A stretch of 42,205 bases of DNA from Anaerolineae bacterium (GTDB taxonomy: Bacteria > Chloroflexota > Anaerolineae > Anaerolineales > E44-bin32): NCBI GenBank assembly GCA_030605795.1, contig JAUWHR010000025.1:1-42205 (forward strand). Direction: 5' to 3'. The position numbers and the translations under genes are program-made. The number at the start of each line of letters is the position of its first letter. Position 1 is the stretch's first letter. The notes beneath the pieces were generated by a model. The model had not been told where the DNA came from, did not search any database, and saw only the letters and a list, made by a program, of their open reading frames with translations. Below are positions 33,652 through 41,814 of the stretch, in pieces.

Positions 33652-34863
33652 TTACCTAGGTTGATCCTTGGTATTGTGTGGCGTAATCCTGGCCATCGCC
33701 AAACTTGCCAGCACGATAAAGAATGCGCTGAAGAGCCAGATGGCACCATGACCGGCCAGGTCCATTATCCAGCCACCTAGGATCGGTCCGGTAATGGCTG
33801 CAGCGGAGGCGGAGAAGTAGTAGAGGCCGGTAAAAGCCCCAATGCTCTGCTCTCCACCCAGGTCATAAACCATCGGTAGGGAGTTAATATTCACCAGCGC
33901 CCAGAAGGCTCCCATAATCGCCAGTGTGACCAGGAGCAGGGTGGGGTTTCGGATGAAGAAGCCTGCGATCAACCCAACCAGCATGCCCGTCAGCCCGATG
34001 ATGATGATCGGTTTGCGTCCGAAGCGGGTGGCGATCAAACCGCTGGGGATGGCGAAGAGGATCAGGGCGGCGGCGAAAGCCGTCAGCATTTGTGTGCCGG
34101 AGCCAATATCGATGTCCAGCACGCTGCGGGCGTAGATGGTGAAGAAGGCCTCCATTGCGTTCCAGCCCACGAACCAGAAAAAGATCGCGCTAAGCAAAAG
34201 TAGACCGCTCTTATCGGGACCAGACCCAACTACGCGTAGATTATCAAATAGTCCTGGTTCGTCCCGAGCGGCTACTTCCTTGCCTCTCAGGTCCGGTTCA
34301 CGCACCCAGAGTAAGACGATAAGGATGGAGATCAGCATCATGCCAGAGCCGACGATGAAGGGCAAGGGTACGCCCAATTTATACAGGGACCCGCCGCCAA
34401 AGAGGGTTATAGCCCCGGCCAGACCTCCCATGAGGTTGATTACGCCGTTGGCTTTACTGCGGTCTTCTGGATGGAAGAGGTCGCCCAGGTAGGCGACCGT
34501 CGGAGCGCGGAACAGCGCCATGCCGAGATTGGTGCCCAAGATCATCAATGCGATCAGGACGAAATGTTCGCGTACGAAGGGGACTAAGATGAAGAACAAC
34601 GCCGCAATCGGCGCGCCGGCCATCATCCAGGGCTTGCGCCGACCGAAGCGGGTGCGGGTGCGGTCGGAGAGGCTTCCCACCCACGGTTGGACAAACATAT
34701 TGATGATGTTGTCCCAGGTCATGATGAAGCCAACCACGAGAACTGACAGCCCCAGATCCTCGAGCATAGGGGGGATGAGGCTGTTGAAAAGCGGCCAAAT
34801 GATGCTGATGCCAAAGAAACCGAAACCGACCAAAAATGTCTTTCTGTAAGAGAAGCGTTCCAT
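33652..34863 (-). CDS. MFS transporter, sugar (SLC45/GPH-like) type
   Basis: A 403-residue transporter with 12 predicted helices. The segment TWDNIINMFVQPWVGSLSDRTRTRFGRRKPWM, here given by position (about 49-80) with DNIIN and GRRKPW, is the hallmark of the SLC45/GPH-like sugar transporters. RFGRKPIIIIGLTGML marks the second half. ATG at 34861-34863 has AGGAGG five bases upstream and starts MERFSYRKTFLVG; the in-frame ATG at 34923 adds a stretch that is not part of the family. It probably moves a disaccharide or other sugar with cations. Substrate unknown. Confidence 0.85.
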   Translation of the reverse strand: MERFSYRKTFLVGFGFFGISIIWPLFNSLIPPMLEDLGLSVLVVGFIMTWDNIINMFVQPWVGSLSDRTRTRFGRRKPWMMAGAPIAALFFILVPFVREHFVLIALMILGTNLGMALFRAPTVAYLGDLFHPEDRSKANGVINLMGGLAGAITLFGGGSLYKLGVPLPFIVGSGMMLISILIVLLWVREPDLRGKEVAARDEPGLFDNLRVVGSGPDKSGLLLLSAIFFWFVGWNAMEAFFTIYARSVLDIDIGSGTQMLTAFAAALILFAIPSGLIATRFGRKPIIIIGLTGMLVGLIAGFFIRNPTLLLVTLAIMGAFWALVNINSLPMVYDLGGEQSIGAFTGLYYFSASAAAITGPILGGWIMDLAGHGAIWLFSAFFIVLASLAMARITPHNTKDQPR

Positions 34864-34894
34864 CAGGGCCTCCTGGAGGCAATGAGATAAGAGG

Positions 34895-34923
34895 ATTGTA
34901 GACAGGAGCGTGAGAGGATGCAA
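34895..34923 (-). promoter_or_regulatory. Possible promoter of the MFS sugar-type transporter
   Basis: On the minus strand TTGCAT (34923-34918), 17 bases, TACAAT (34900-34895). The -10 matches five of six bases, the -35 only three. The position about 30 bases from the start codon is reasonable. Confidence 0.35.
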
Positions 34924-35230
34924 ACTGTGCGACAGCCCAATTCCGCACCAAGTTGTATAGTCCGGTGATTTAATTACAACCCACTTGGGTTTTCAGTCGG
35001 GTGACCTTAAGATATGACTGAAGCAAATTGTTCGAACGTATTCGTGAATGACTTATGAGAAATATACCATCAGGGGCATCAGATCCTTTAAGGTTTTGGT
35101 TTGTACTGTTCCTGATCGGCAGATGTGGAGTGGATATTGTCTAGTCCAACCTGGTGAGGGCGAAGTAATTACGATGAGAGCGGCAATCGTCGTGAGCTAC
35201 CCCCGATACTTATTCGTCAGGGCATATAAC
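34924..35230. other. Spacer without recognisable gene
   Basis: This 307-base stretch between the MFS transporter start and the end of oppF contains only a short unconvincing plus-strand frame (35048-35266) that overlaps oppF. No repeat or clear promoter was found apart from the upstream boxes at 34895-34923. There is no obvious terminator for oppF. Confidence 0.5.
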
Positions 35231-36241
35231 TCATTCGTACAGCCAGCAAGCGACCCAGTGATCTGATTCAACTTCCTTATGGGGGGGTTCCTTAATGGGG
35301 CAGATATCGTGCATCACCTGCGGGCAGCGGGGGTGAAAACGACAGCCGGAGGGTGGGTTAAGCGGGCTGGGGACGTCGCCACGCAGGATGACGCGCTCTT
35401 TTTTCAGCCGCGGGTCGGGGACGGGGACGGCGGACAGCAAAGCCACCGTGTATGGATGCAGGGGGTTGTTGAACAATTCCCGGGTTTGGGCGATTTCAAC
35501 AATTTTTCCCAAATACATCACCGCCACTCTGTCGGAGATGTGTTCGATGACGCTCATGTTGTGGGCGATGAATAAATATGTCAGATTGAAATCGTCTTGT
35601 AAGGTTCTCAGGAGGTTTAGCACTTGAGCCTGAATGGAGACATCGAGAGCCGATACCGGTTCGTCGGCGATGATGAACTTGGGTTGCAGGGCAAGGGCAC
35701 GCGCGATGCCGATGCGCTGGCGTTGCCCGCCTGAAAACTCATGGGGGAATCGTTTGGTGTGATAGTCTTCCAGCCCCACTTTGCGTATCAACTCCATCAC
35801 AGTATTCCTGCGCTCGCTCGGAGTGCCTATCTTGTGGATATGAAGTCCTTCAGCGATGCATTCCCCGATCTGCTTGCGCGGATCGAGTGAGGAGTATGGA
35901 TCCTGGAAAATGATCTGCATGCTCCGGCGCATAACCTTCAATTCGGGCCCGCGCAGGCTGAGCACGTCTTGTCCTTCGAAATACACTGATCCACTGTTTG
36001 GCTCCAGTAGGCGCAAGATGGTGCGACCAACGGTTGTCTTGCCGCATCCCGATTCGCCCACCAGGCCTAATGTCTCACCCGCTTTAATAGTAAAACTAAC
36101 ATCGTCTACCGCCTGGACCCAGGCTGTGATCCGCTGGCGTAAACCACTTCGAACAGGAAAATATTTCACCAGATGTTTTACTTCGACCAGGTCCTGTTTA
36201 CAATTTCTATCAGCTATTAATTCGCTCATCGATTGTCTCAT
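35231..36241 (-). CDS. oppF: Oligopeptide ABC transporter ATPase OppF-like
   Basis: A 336-residue ATPase of the peptide/nickel importer family. Walker [21 protein letters not shown], signature FSGGQRQR, Walker [13 protein letters not shown] and the C-terminal oligopeptide/dipeptide domain with the Cys-rich motif CRFHPRCP...C are all present. It is paired with the OppD-like ATPase just upstream. ATG at 36241 lies seven bases after the oppD stop; ATG at 36229 is also possible, neither having a clear ribosome site. Substrate could be oligopeptides, dipeptides or other small molecules; the divergent binding protein gene suggests a peptide-type uptake system. Confidence 0.9.
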   Translation of the reverse strand: MRQSMSELIADRNCKQDLVEVKHLVKYFPVRSGLRQRITAWVQAVDDVSFTIKAGETLGLVGESGCGKTTVGRTILRLLEPNSGSVYFEGQDVLSLRGPELKVMRRSMQIIFQDPYSSLDPRKQIGECIAEGLHIHKIGTPSERRNTVMELIRKVGLEDYHTKRFPHEFSGGQRQRIGIARALALQPKFIIADEPVSALDVSIQAQVLNLLRTLQDDFNLTYLFIAHNMSVIEHISDRVAVMYLGKIVEIAQTRELFNNPLHPYTVALLSAVPVPDPRLKKERVILRGDVPSPLNPPSGCRFHPRCPQVMHDICPIKEPPHKEVESDHWVACWLYE

Positions 36242-36248
36242 TCGGTAG

Positions 36249-37286
36249 CTATGCGGTGATCTGGGCTGTATGGCCGGCGCCGTTTTGGTAAAGCCAGCAG
36301 CGCACAAAATGACCTTTATCAACTTCAATCAAGTCCGGCTCCTTTTCGGTGCAGAGTGTCAGGTTGTGCTTGATCCTCGCCTCGCAGCGCGGGGCAAAGC
36401 GGCAGCCGGGCGGCATGCCGATCAAATTCGGCACCGTTCCGGGGATAGTTTCGAGCATTTCTTTATATTGCCCCAGGATCGGAATGGAGTCCATTAAACC
36501 CAGGGTATAAGGTTGCAGTGGTTTATCAAATAACTTCTCGATAGCGGTTTGCTCGACTATCTGACCGGCGTACATTACCGCTACCCGATCAGCCATCTCG
36601 GCGATCACGCCCAGATCGTGTGTGATGAGTATTACTGAAGTATTTTTTTCACGGCTTAATCCCCGAATCAAATCCAGAATTTGCGCTTGAATGGTAACGT
36701 CCAAAGCGGTTGTAGGTTCATCAGCGATCAGCAGCTTTGGGTTGAGGGCGAGGGCCATCGCAATCATCACTCTTTGTGCTTGACCCCCGGACATCTGGTG
36801 CGGGTAGGCCAGCGCTCGTTGTTCGGGATCCGGAATATCTACCAGACGCAGTAAGTCGATCGCTCGCTCCCAGGCTTCTTTCTTCTTCATGTCCTGGTGG
36901 ATCTGGAAGACCTCCGCCACCTGGGCACCTACAGTGAAAACAGGGTTTAGGCTGGAACGCGGCTGTTGGAAGATCATTGAGATTTTCATACCGCGCAAGT
37001 CGACCATCTCCCGTTTCTTGAGCTGCATGAGGGAGATGCCATCGAAGTGGATTTCTCCGGCGGCGATTTTCCCCGGGGCCTCGATCAGGCGCAGGATTGA
37101 AAGAGCGGTGACGCTTTTACCGCAACCAGACTCGCCGACAAGCCCAAAAATCTCCCCCGACTGAACAGCTAAGTCAATGCCGTCAACGGCTTTCACTACA
37201 CCGTCTTCGGTGTAGAAATAGGTTCGCAGTCCCCGCACTTCGAGCAAGGCGTCGGTGTTGGGGGTTTTATTGGATGTCGCTTGCAC
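36249..37286 (-). CDS. oppD: Oligopeptide ABC transporter ATPase OppD-like
   Basis: A 345-residue ATPase partner of OppF. Walker [27 protein letters not shown], signature MSGGQAQR, Walker [14 protein letters not shown]-loop ITHDLGV and the C-terminal Cys cluster ([11 protein letters not shown]). GTG at 37286 is preferred to TTG at 37292, because GGGAG is eight bases upstream of the GTG; both lie at the same frame. First gene of the divergent minus-strand half of the opp locus; the binding protein and permeases lie on the other strand from 37880. Expression of both halves from one 590-base spacer suggests common control. Confidence 0.9.
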   Translation of the reverse strand: MQATSNKTPNTDALLEVRGLRTYFYTEDGVVKAVDGIDLAVQSGEIFGLVGESGCGKSVTALSILRLIEAPGKIAAGEIHFDGISLMQLKKREMVDLRGMKISMIFQQPRSSLNPVFTVGAQVAEVFQIHQDMKKKEAWERAIDLLRLVDIPDPEQRALAYPHQMSGGQAQRVMIAMALALNPKLLIADEPTTALDVTIQAQILDLIRGLSREKNTSVILITHDLGVIAEMADRVAVMYAGQIVEQTAIEKLFDKPLQPYTLGLMDSIPILGQYKEMLETIPGTVPNLIGMPPGCRFAPRCEARIKHNLTLCTEKEPDLIEVDKGHFVRCWLYQNGAGHTAQITA

Positions 37287-37462
37287 AGTCAATTCTCCCT
37301 AACCATTGATTGGAATAGGACAGTTTATCTGAATTTCAGATGTCATTTCAGGATGGTTGCTGAAGGACCACCGCACGATGAATGACAAGTCATTAATAGA
37401 TATCGTTTGATCGAGTCCACCACTCAAAGCCCAGGATCGAGTAAGATTTATCAAGCGAAAAC

Positions 37463-37479
37463 GGGGCGGTCATCGCCCC
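37463..37479 (-). terminator. GC-rich hairpin with T tract in the oppD upstream region
   Basis: GGGGCG (37463-37468) pairs with CGCCCC (37474-37479). On the minus strand the stem is followed by GTTTTCGC, so it has weak intrinsic terminator form. As it lies some 180 bases upstream of oppD in the oppD direction, it may be an attenuator or a relic. Confidence 0.35.
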
Positions 37480-37635
37480 TGATTAGCACCCTGGTCCGCT
37501 TGCTTTAGGATCAGGAGTAACCTTACCAGTAAGTGTGTCCTTTGCCAAGAAGCATTTCGAAAAAAAATAACTTTATACGTATCTGTAACGATATACTCGA
37601 CCTAGTGGTTGAATCTTGGATTTGATTATATCCTG

Positions 37636-37664
37636 TTGACAGTGATGGTAACAGACGATACAAT
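37636..37664 (+). promoter_or_regulatory. Sigma70 promoter of the opp binding protein operon
   Basis: TTGACA (37636-37641), 17 bases, TACAAT (37659-37664): the -35 is consensus and the -10 has one mismatch. Transcription should begin near 37671, leaving a leader of about 210 bases before the start codon at 37880. Confidence 0.7.
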
Positions 37665-37670
37665 TCGATC

Positions 37671-37879
37671 CAACCCTAAGGTAAATCTCCCTTCATATGT
37701 TGAGGAATACTGAATGGACGATTCGGAAAGACCTGGACTTTTATTGCAGTCCTAAACTATGATCTATCAAAACTAAAGATTCATTAGAAGGGAGGTGGTA
37801 AAAACAAGGGATAGAAAAAAAACAATCGATAAACAACTGCATATGTTTCAAGCGATATTTCAACAAGGAGGAGAATCTC
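37671..37879 (+). promoter_or_regulatory. Long untranslated leader of the binding protein gene
   Basis: The leader contains a strong Shine-Dalgarno-like GAAGGGAGG (37787-37795) that fits no good start codon (the GTG at 37795 overlaps it). The proper AAGGAGGAG lies at 37865-37873, before the GTG at 37880. No riboswitch class is recognisable. A long leader with a decoy ribosome site suggests post-transcriptional control, but this is inference. Confidence 0.4.
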
Positions 37880-39538
37880 GTGAAACGTCGACCGTTTTTT
37901 ATTTTACTAGGCGTGTTGGTTATGGTCAGTGTGACTATGGCTGCCTGCGCGCCAGCCGCCCCTGCTTTACCTTATGAGGAGATAGCCTATGATGAACCGT
38001 TGGTAGTCGCCGCTGATTCATGCGACTACGGCGGCAAGATCAAGGAGATCCGCGCGCTTGATGAACTGACCGTTCAGTTCACAATGTGCAAGCCGGATCC
38101 GGCTTTTCTAGCTAAAGCCGCCTTCACACCATTTAGTATTCAGCCAAGGGAATACATTGAGTATACTGGCGGCACCGGCGAGATCCTTGAGCACCCGATA
38201 GGCACTGGTCCCTTTATGCTGGATGAGTGGGCCCGTGGAGACAGCGTGATCTTCAAGCGCTTCGACGACTACTGGGGCGATAAGCCTCCCTTCGAGACCC
38301 TGGTCTTCCGCTGGGCCACAGAAGGTGCCGCGCGACTGCTGGAGCTGCAGTCTGGAACTGTAGATCAGATCACCAACCTGAGCCCGGATGACTTTGCTAC
38401 GGTGCAAGGAGATACTGACCTCACCTTCCTGGCAGTAGCGAACCCGAACATCCTCTATCTGGCAATGACCAACACATTTACGCCGTTCGATGACGTGAAT
38501 GTGCGTAAAGCTATCGCCATGGGCATCGATCGTCAGCGCATCGTGGAACACTTCTACCCTGTGGGCTCGGTTGTCCCGGACTACTTCACACCGTGCTCGA
38601 TCCCCAACGGCTGTGTCGGCGAACCGTGGTATGAATTCGACGCTGAGGCTGCACGGGCTCTGTTGGCGGATGCCGGCTACCCGGATGGCTTTGAGACTTC
38701 GATTTTCTATCGCGACGTCTTCCGCGGCTACCTACCGGAGCCAGGTCTGGTTGCAGTTGAATTCCAGACCCAACTCAGGGATAACCTTGGAATCGAGGCC
38801 CAGGTTGTCGTGATGGAGTCGGGTGAATTCATCGATGAATCCACCCAGGGTAACCTGGACGGCTTCTACCTGCTGGGTTGGGGTGCCGACTATCCTCACA
38901 TCACCAACTTCCTAGACTTCCACTTCAGCGCAGCTAACCCGCAGTATGGCGATGTGCATCCGGAGATCTATGAGGTGCTGGAGGAGGCCTCCCAGATCGG
39001 TGATGCAGCGCAGGCTGAATCTTTGTATATTCAAGCCAATAATGCCATTCGTGATCTGGTGCCGATGGTGCCGATCGCCCATGGATCTTCGGCCTCCGCC
39101 GCGCTAGCCACAGTTGAGAACGCCCACTTCCGGCCGTTCGGCGCACCGCTCTTCGGTCGAACTGATCCGGGCAAGGATACGTTCGTATTCATGCAGAACG
39201 CCGAACCCATCAGCTTGTACTGCGCTGATGAGACGGATGGCGAGTCGTTGGCCCCCTGCCAACAGGTAATCGAGCCGCTACTCGGTTATGCCATCGACTC
39301 AGGCGACATTGAGCCGCGACTCGCAACATCATGCACACCAAACGCGGACTCAACCGTTTGGACCTGCAGCTTGCGTGAAGGGGTGAAGTTCCATGATGGA
39401 TCTGCCCTCGACGCCAACGATGTCGTCGCCTGCTGGGCGGCTGGTATCGATGCTTCTAACCCGTATCATGTCGGGAACACAGGTGCATTTGAATACTTCT
39501 CCTACCTGTGGGACGGCCTGATGAATTTGGAGGAGTAA
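37880..39538 (+). CDS. Peptide-binding lipoprotein (SBP family 5) with circularly permuted motif order
   Basis: A 552-residue solute-binding protein of an oligopeptide ABC importer. Lipoprotein signal ends at Cys23 (MVSVTMAAC). Normal SBP_bac_5 proteins start with an EPxSLDP...EPLxxY...LREGVKFHDG...DVV region. Here that region is at the C-terminus: AEPISLYCADETDGESLAP (441-459), EPLLGY (465-470), LREGVKFHDGS (498-508), DANDVVACW (511-519). The N-terminus begins in mid-domain with GGKIKEIRALDELTVQFT (51-68), then HPIGTGPFMLDEW, DDVNVRKAIAMGIDR and EAARALLADAGYPDGF. The permutation point matches the loop between FEYFSYLWDG and GGKIKEI. GTG start with AAGGAGGAG. First gene of the plus-strand half of the opp locus. 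Confidence 0.88.
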   Translation: MKRRPFFILLGVLVMVSVTMAACAPAAPALPYEEIAYDEPLVVAADSCDYGGKIKEIRALDELTVQFTMCKPDPAFLAKAAFTPFSIQPREYIEYTGGTGEILEHPIGTGPFMLDEWARGDSVIFKRFDDYWGDKPPFETLVFRWATEGAARLLELQSGTVDQITNLSPDDFATVQGDTDLTFLAVANPNILYLAMTNTFTPFDDVNVRKAIAMGIDRQRIVEHFYPVGSVVPDYFTPCSIPNGCVGEPWYEFDAEAARALLADAGYPDGFETSIFYRDVFRGYLPEPGLVAVEFQTQLRDNLGIEAQVVVMESGEFIDESTQGNLDGFYLLGWGADYPHITNFLDFHFSAANPQYGDVHPEIYEVLEEASQIGDAAQAESLYIQANNAIRDLVPMVPIAHGSSASAALATVENAHFRPFGAPLFGRTDPGKDTFVFMQNAEPISLYCADETDGESLAPCQQVIEPLLGYAIDSGDIEPRLATSCTPNADSTVWTCSLREGVKFHDGSALDANDVVACWAAGIDASNPYHVGNTGAFEYFSYLWDGLMNLEE

Positions 39539-39587
39539 GCAACCTGATATCTTCTCCATCGATCGATTAAGGACGTTGTAGTAGACT

Positions 39588-39635
39588 ACGCGGGATGGGG
39601 GTGCCAATTCAAACTGGTATCGTCCCATCCCGCGT
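39588..39635 (+). terminator. Hairpin between binding protein and permease genes
   Basis: ACGCGGGATGGG (39588-39599) and CCCATCCCGCGT (39624-39635) are perfect 12-base arms with a 24-base loop. No T tract follows. It lies in the 131-base gap before oppB, where a stabilising hairpin or partial terminator typically keeps the binding protein more abundant than the permeases. Confidence 0.6.
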
Positions 39636-39669
39636 TGACTTTCCGTTGAGCGTGGGATAAGTAAATCTT

Positions 39670-40749
39670 ATGGGTCAATATGCTATTCGTCGCATTTTGT
39701 CTGCTATCCCGGTGTTATTCGGTATCCTGCTGGTAACCTTCATATTAGCGCGTTCGATCCCAGGCGATCCCTGTAAATCGATCCTAGGTGAAAAAGCCAC
39801 AGTTGCAGTGTGCGAAAAGTTTGCGCGTGACCATGGTCTGGATAAGCCGCTCCCGGTGCAGTTCGCCATCTTCATGGCTGATGTGCTTAGAGGTGATTTT
39901 GGTGATTCGATCCGTTTCAGCCGGCCGGTGACCTTGATACTTGTTGAACGGCTACCGATGACCATCGAGTTAAGTCTAACCGCGCTGATTATTGCAATCA
40001 TAATTGGCCTCTCAGCCGGGATTATCTCGGCGTTACGCCATAATTCCCTTGTCGATGTCGCGACTATGATTGGCGCAAATATCGGCGTTTCGATGCCGGT
40101 ATTCTGGCTCGGGCTAATGCTGGCCTATTTATTTGCGATTGTGTTCAAGGATACGCCTCTTTGGCTGCCTCCCTCTGGCCGACTCACAGCCGGGTTATCA
40201 GCCACGCCTTATTACGAAGTCTTTGGTTGGGGATTGGCGAAAGGCACCGCCGTCTTTAAGTTCTTTGAATTTTTTGCTAATCTTTATATATTTAATTCAA
40301 TCATCACCCGTAATTGGGAAGTATTGGTCGATGTCCTCCGTCATTTATTCTTACCTGCGGTCGCGTTGAGCACGATCCCGATGGCGATCATCGCCCGCAT
40401 GACCCGCTCCAGCCTACTTGACGTGATGGGGCGGGAATACATACGGGCTGCGAGAGCAAAAGGGGTGTTAGAGCTGAACGTGATCGCCAAGCATGCCATG
40501 CGTAATGCCTTGCTTCCACTGGCAACCATTATTGGGCTCCAACTTGGGGCTTTATTGGGTGGTGCGGTGTTGACGGAAACGATTTTTGGGCTGGCGGGGG
40601 TGGGGCGCATCTTATTCGAGGCGATTACAGCGCGCGATTATCCGATTATCCAAGCATTTACCGTAGTTATCGCTGTCGGATATGTGGCTGTCAACCTGCT
40701 GGTTGACTTGTCCTACTCATACCTAGACCCGCGCGTCCGATTGGAATAG
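39670..40749 (+). CDS. oppB: Oligopeptide ABC transporter permease OppB-like
   Basis: A 359-residue permease with the DppB/OppB layout: a first helix (IRRILSAIPVLFGILLVTFILAR), a periplasmic domain, and further helices. The EAA-loop region RAARAKGVLELNVIAKHAMRNALLP precedes the last helices, and LGALLGGAVLTETIFGLAGVGRILFEAI is a family hallmark. It has a longer loop (about 165-230) than the usual 310-residue form. It starts ATG 39670 without a strong ribosome site and is followed by oppC after 12 bases. Confidence 0.93.
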   Translation: MGQYAIRRILSAIPVLFGILLVTFILARSIPGDPCKSILGEKATVAVCEKFARDHGLDKPLPVQFAIFMADVLRGDFGDSIRFSRPVTLILVERLPMTIELSLTALIIAIIIGLSAGIISALRHNSLVDVATMIGANIGVSMPVFWLGLMLAYLFAIVFKDTPLWLPPSGRLTAGLSATPYYEVFGWGLAKGTAVFKFFEFFANLYIFNSIITRNWEVLVDVLRHLFLPAVALSTIPMAIIARMTRSSLLDVMGREYIRAARAKGVLELNVIAKHAMRNALLPLATIIGLQLGALLGGAVLTETIFGLAGVGRILFEAITARDYPIIQAFTVVIAVGYVAVNLLVDLSYSYLDPRVRLE

Positions 40750-40761
40750 AGGAGTTGTCCC

Positions 40762-41721
40762 TTGACAGTAGCTCAACCTGAAGTTGCTCAACTCCCCGAT
40801 ACAAGCCTGGTAAGCAAACCCAGTTCATTGTGGGCGACCACTCTTCGGCGTTTCCTTAAACGGCGCTCTGCCCTGGTTGGTATGGGAATCTTGTCAACCT
40901 TGATACTGTTGGCTATCTTCGCGCCGGTTATTGCCCCTTACGACCCCACGCAGGTTTTAATTGGAATCGAGGATGTAAGAAAACGTACCGCGCCTTGTAT
41001 TCATCTGCTCGGTTGCCCGTTAGATCAGCCGCAGCACCTGATGGGCATTGACGGTAATGTTCGCGATCAACTGAGCCGAGTTATCTATGGAACACGTTAC
41101 TCGCTTTTTATTGGCTTTACAACTGTTGGCTTTGCTATCATCGTGGGGATAATTCTGGGGGCTGTAGCCGGCTATCTTGGAGGGTGGGTCGATAATGTCA
41201 TTATGCGTGTCATGGATGTATTGCTGGCATTTCCATCCTTACTGCTGGCGATTGCTATCGTAGCTGTGCTTGGACCAGGATTGGAGAACGCGCTGTTGGC
41301 TATTGGCATCGTCTCAATCCCGGCGTATGCGCGCGTCATGCGATCGAGTGTACTTTCGGTAAAAGTGACGGAGTATATTGAGGCTTCCAAAGCGCTAGGG
41401 GCCGGTCCGTTACGTATTCTGATTGGATCAGTGCTACCAAACGCTATTACGCCGCTTATTGTACAAGGCACCTTGGGTATTGCGACCGCGATCCTCGACG
41501 CGGCCGCGCTTTCCTTCCTTGGATTAGGAGCTCAGCCTCCAACACCTGAATGGGGGACTATGCTTGGTTCAGAGCGGAATCAGGTCTTCACGGCGCCACA
41601 TCTGGTGTTCTTCCCGGGTTTGGCGATTATGATTACCGTGCTTGCTTTTAATTTACTGGGAGATGGGTTGCGCGATGCACTCGACCCCCGGCTTTCTTCT
41701 GGCGGCACTGGTCAAGCATAA
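40762..41721 (+). CDS. oppC: Oligopeptide ABC transporter permease OppC-like
   Basis: A 319-residue partner permease of the DppC/OppC type. It has an N-terminal cytoplasmic tail, helix 1 (LVGMGILSTLILLAIFAPVIAPYDP), a periplasmic loop with HLMGIDGNVRDQLSRVIYGTR, then GFTTVGFAIIVGIILGAVAGYLGG. The EAA-loop segment EYIEASKALGAGPLRILIGSVLPN is typical, as is AALSFLGLGAQPPTPEWGTML. TTG at 40762 is the start: GAGGAG seven bases upstream, and the frame has no ATG nearby. Together with OppB it forms the channel energised by OppD and OppF. Confidence 0.94.
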   Translation: MTVAQPEVAQLPDTSLVSKPSSLWATTLRRFLKRRSALVGMGILSTLILLAIFAPVIAPYDPTQVLIGIEDVRKRTAPCIHLLGCPLDQPQHLMGIDGNVRDQLSRVIYGTRYSLFIGFTTVGFAIIVGIILGAVAGYLGGWVDNVIMRVMDVLLAFPSLLLAIAIVAVLGPGLENALLAIGIVSIPAYARVMRSSVLSVKVTEYIEASKALGAGPLRILIGSVLPNAITPLIVQGTLGIATAILDAAALSFLGLGAQPPTPEWGTMLGSERNQVFTAPHLVFFPGLAIMITVLAFNLLGDGLRDALDPRLSSGGTGQA

Positions 41722-41757
41722 AAACGCAGCTTACGAACTTGGCGGAGGATTCAACTG

Positions 41758-41783
41758 TAGGGGCGGTTCACGAACCGCCCCTA
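41758..41783. repeat. TAGGGGC-type palindromic repeat
   Basis: TAGGGGCGGTTC (41758-41769) and GAACCGCCCCTA (41772-41783) are perfect inverted arms with a 2-base centre. It lies between the convergent ends of oppC (41721) and the MscS gene (41815), where it may also serve as a terminator. It shares the ends TAGGGGC with the repeat at 28893-28945. Confidence 0.65.
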
Positions 41784-41814
41784 TCACATTTGTGGATATT
41801 ATCTAATATCAGGT

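Noticed and set aside
35048..35266. A 72-codon plus-strand frame before oppF
   Set aside because: No ribosome site or recognisable motif, and it runs into the 3' end of oppF on the other strand.
37795..37977. Upstream ORF with GTG at 37795
   Set aside because: The start overlaps its own Shine-Dalgarno sequence and the frame runs through the signal sequence of the binding protein in another frame.
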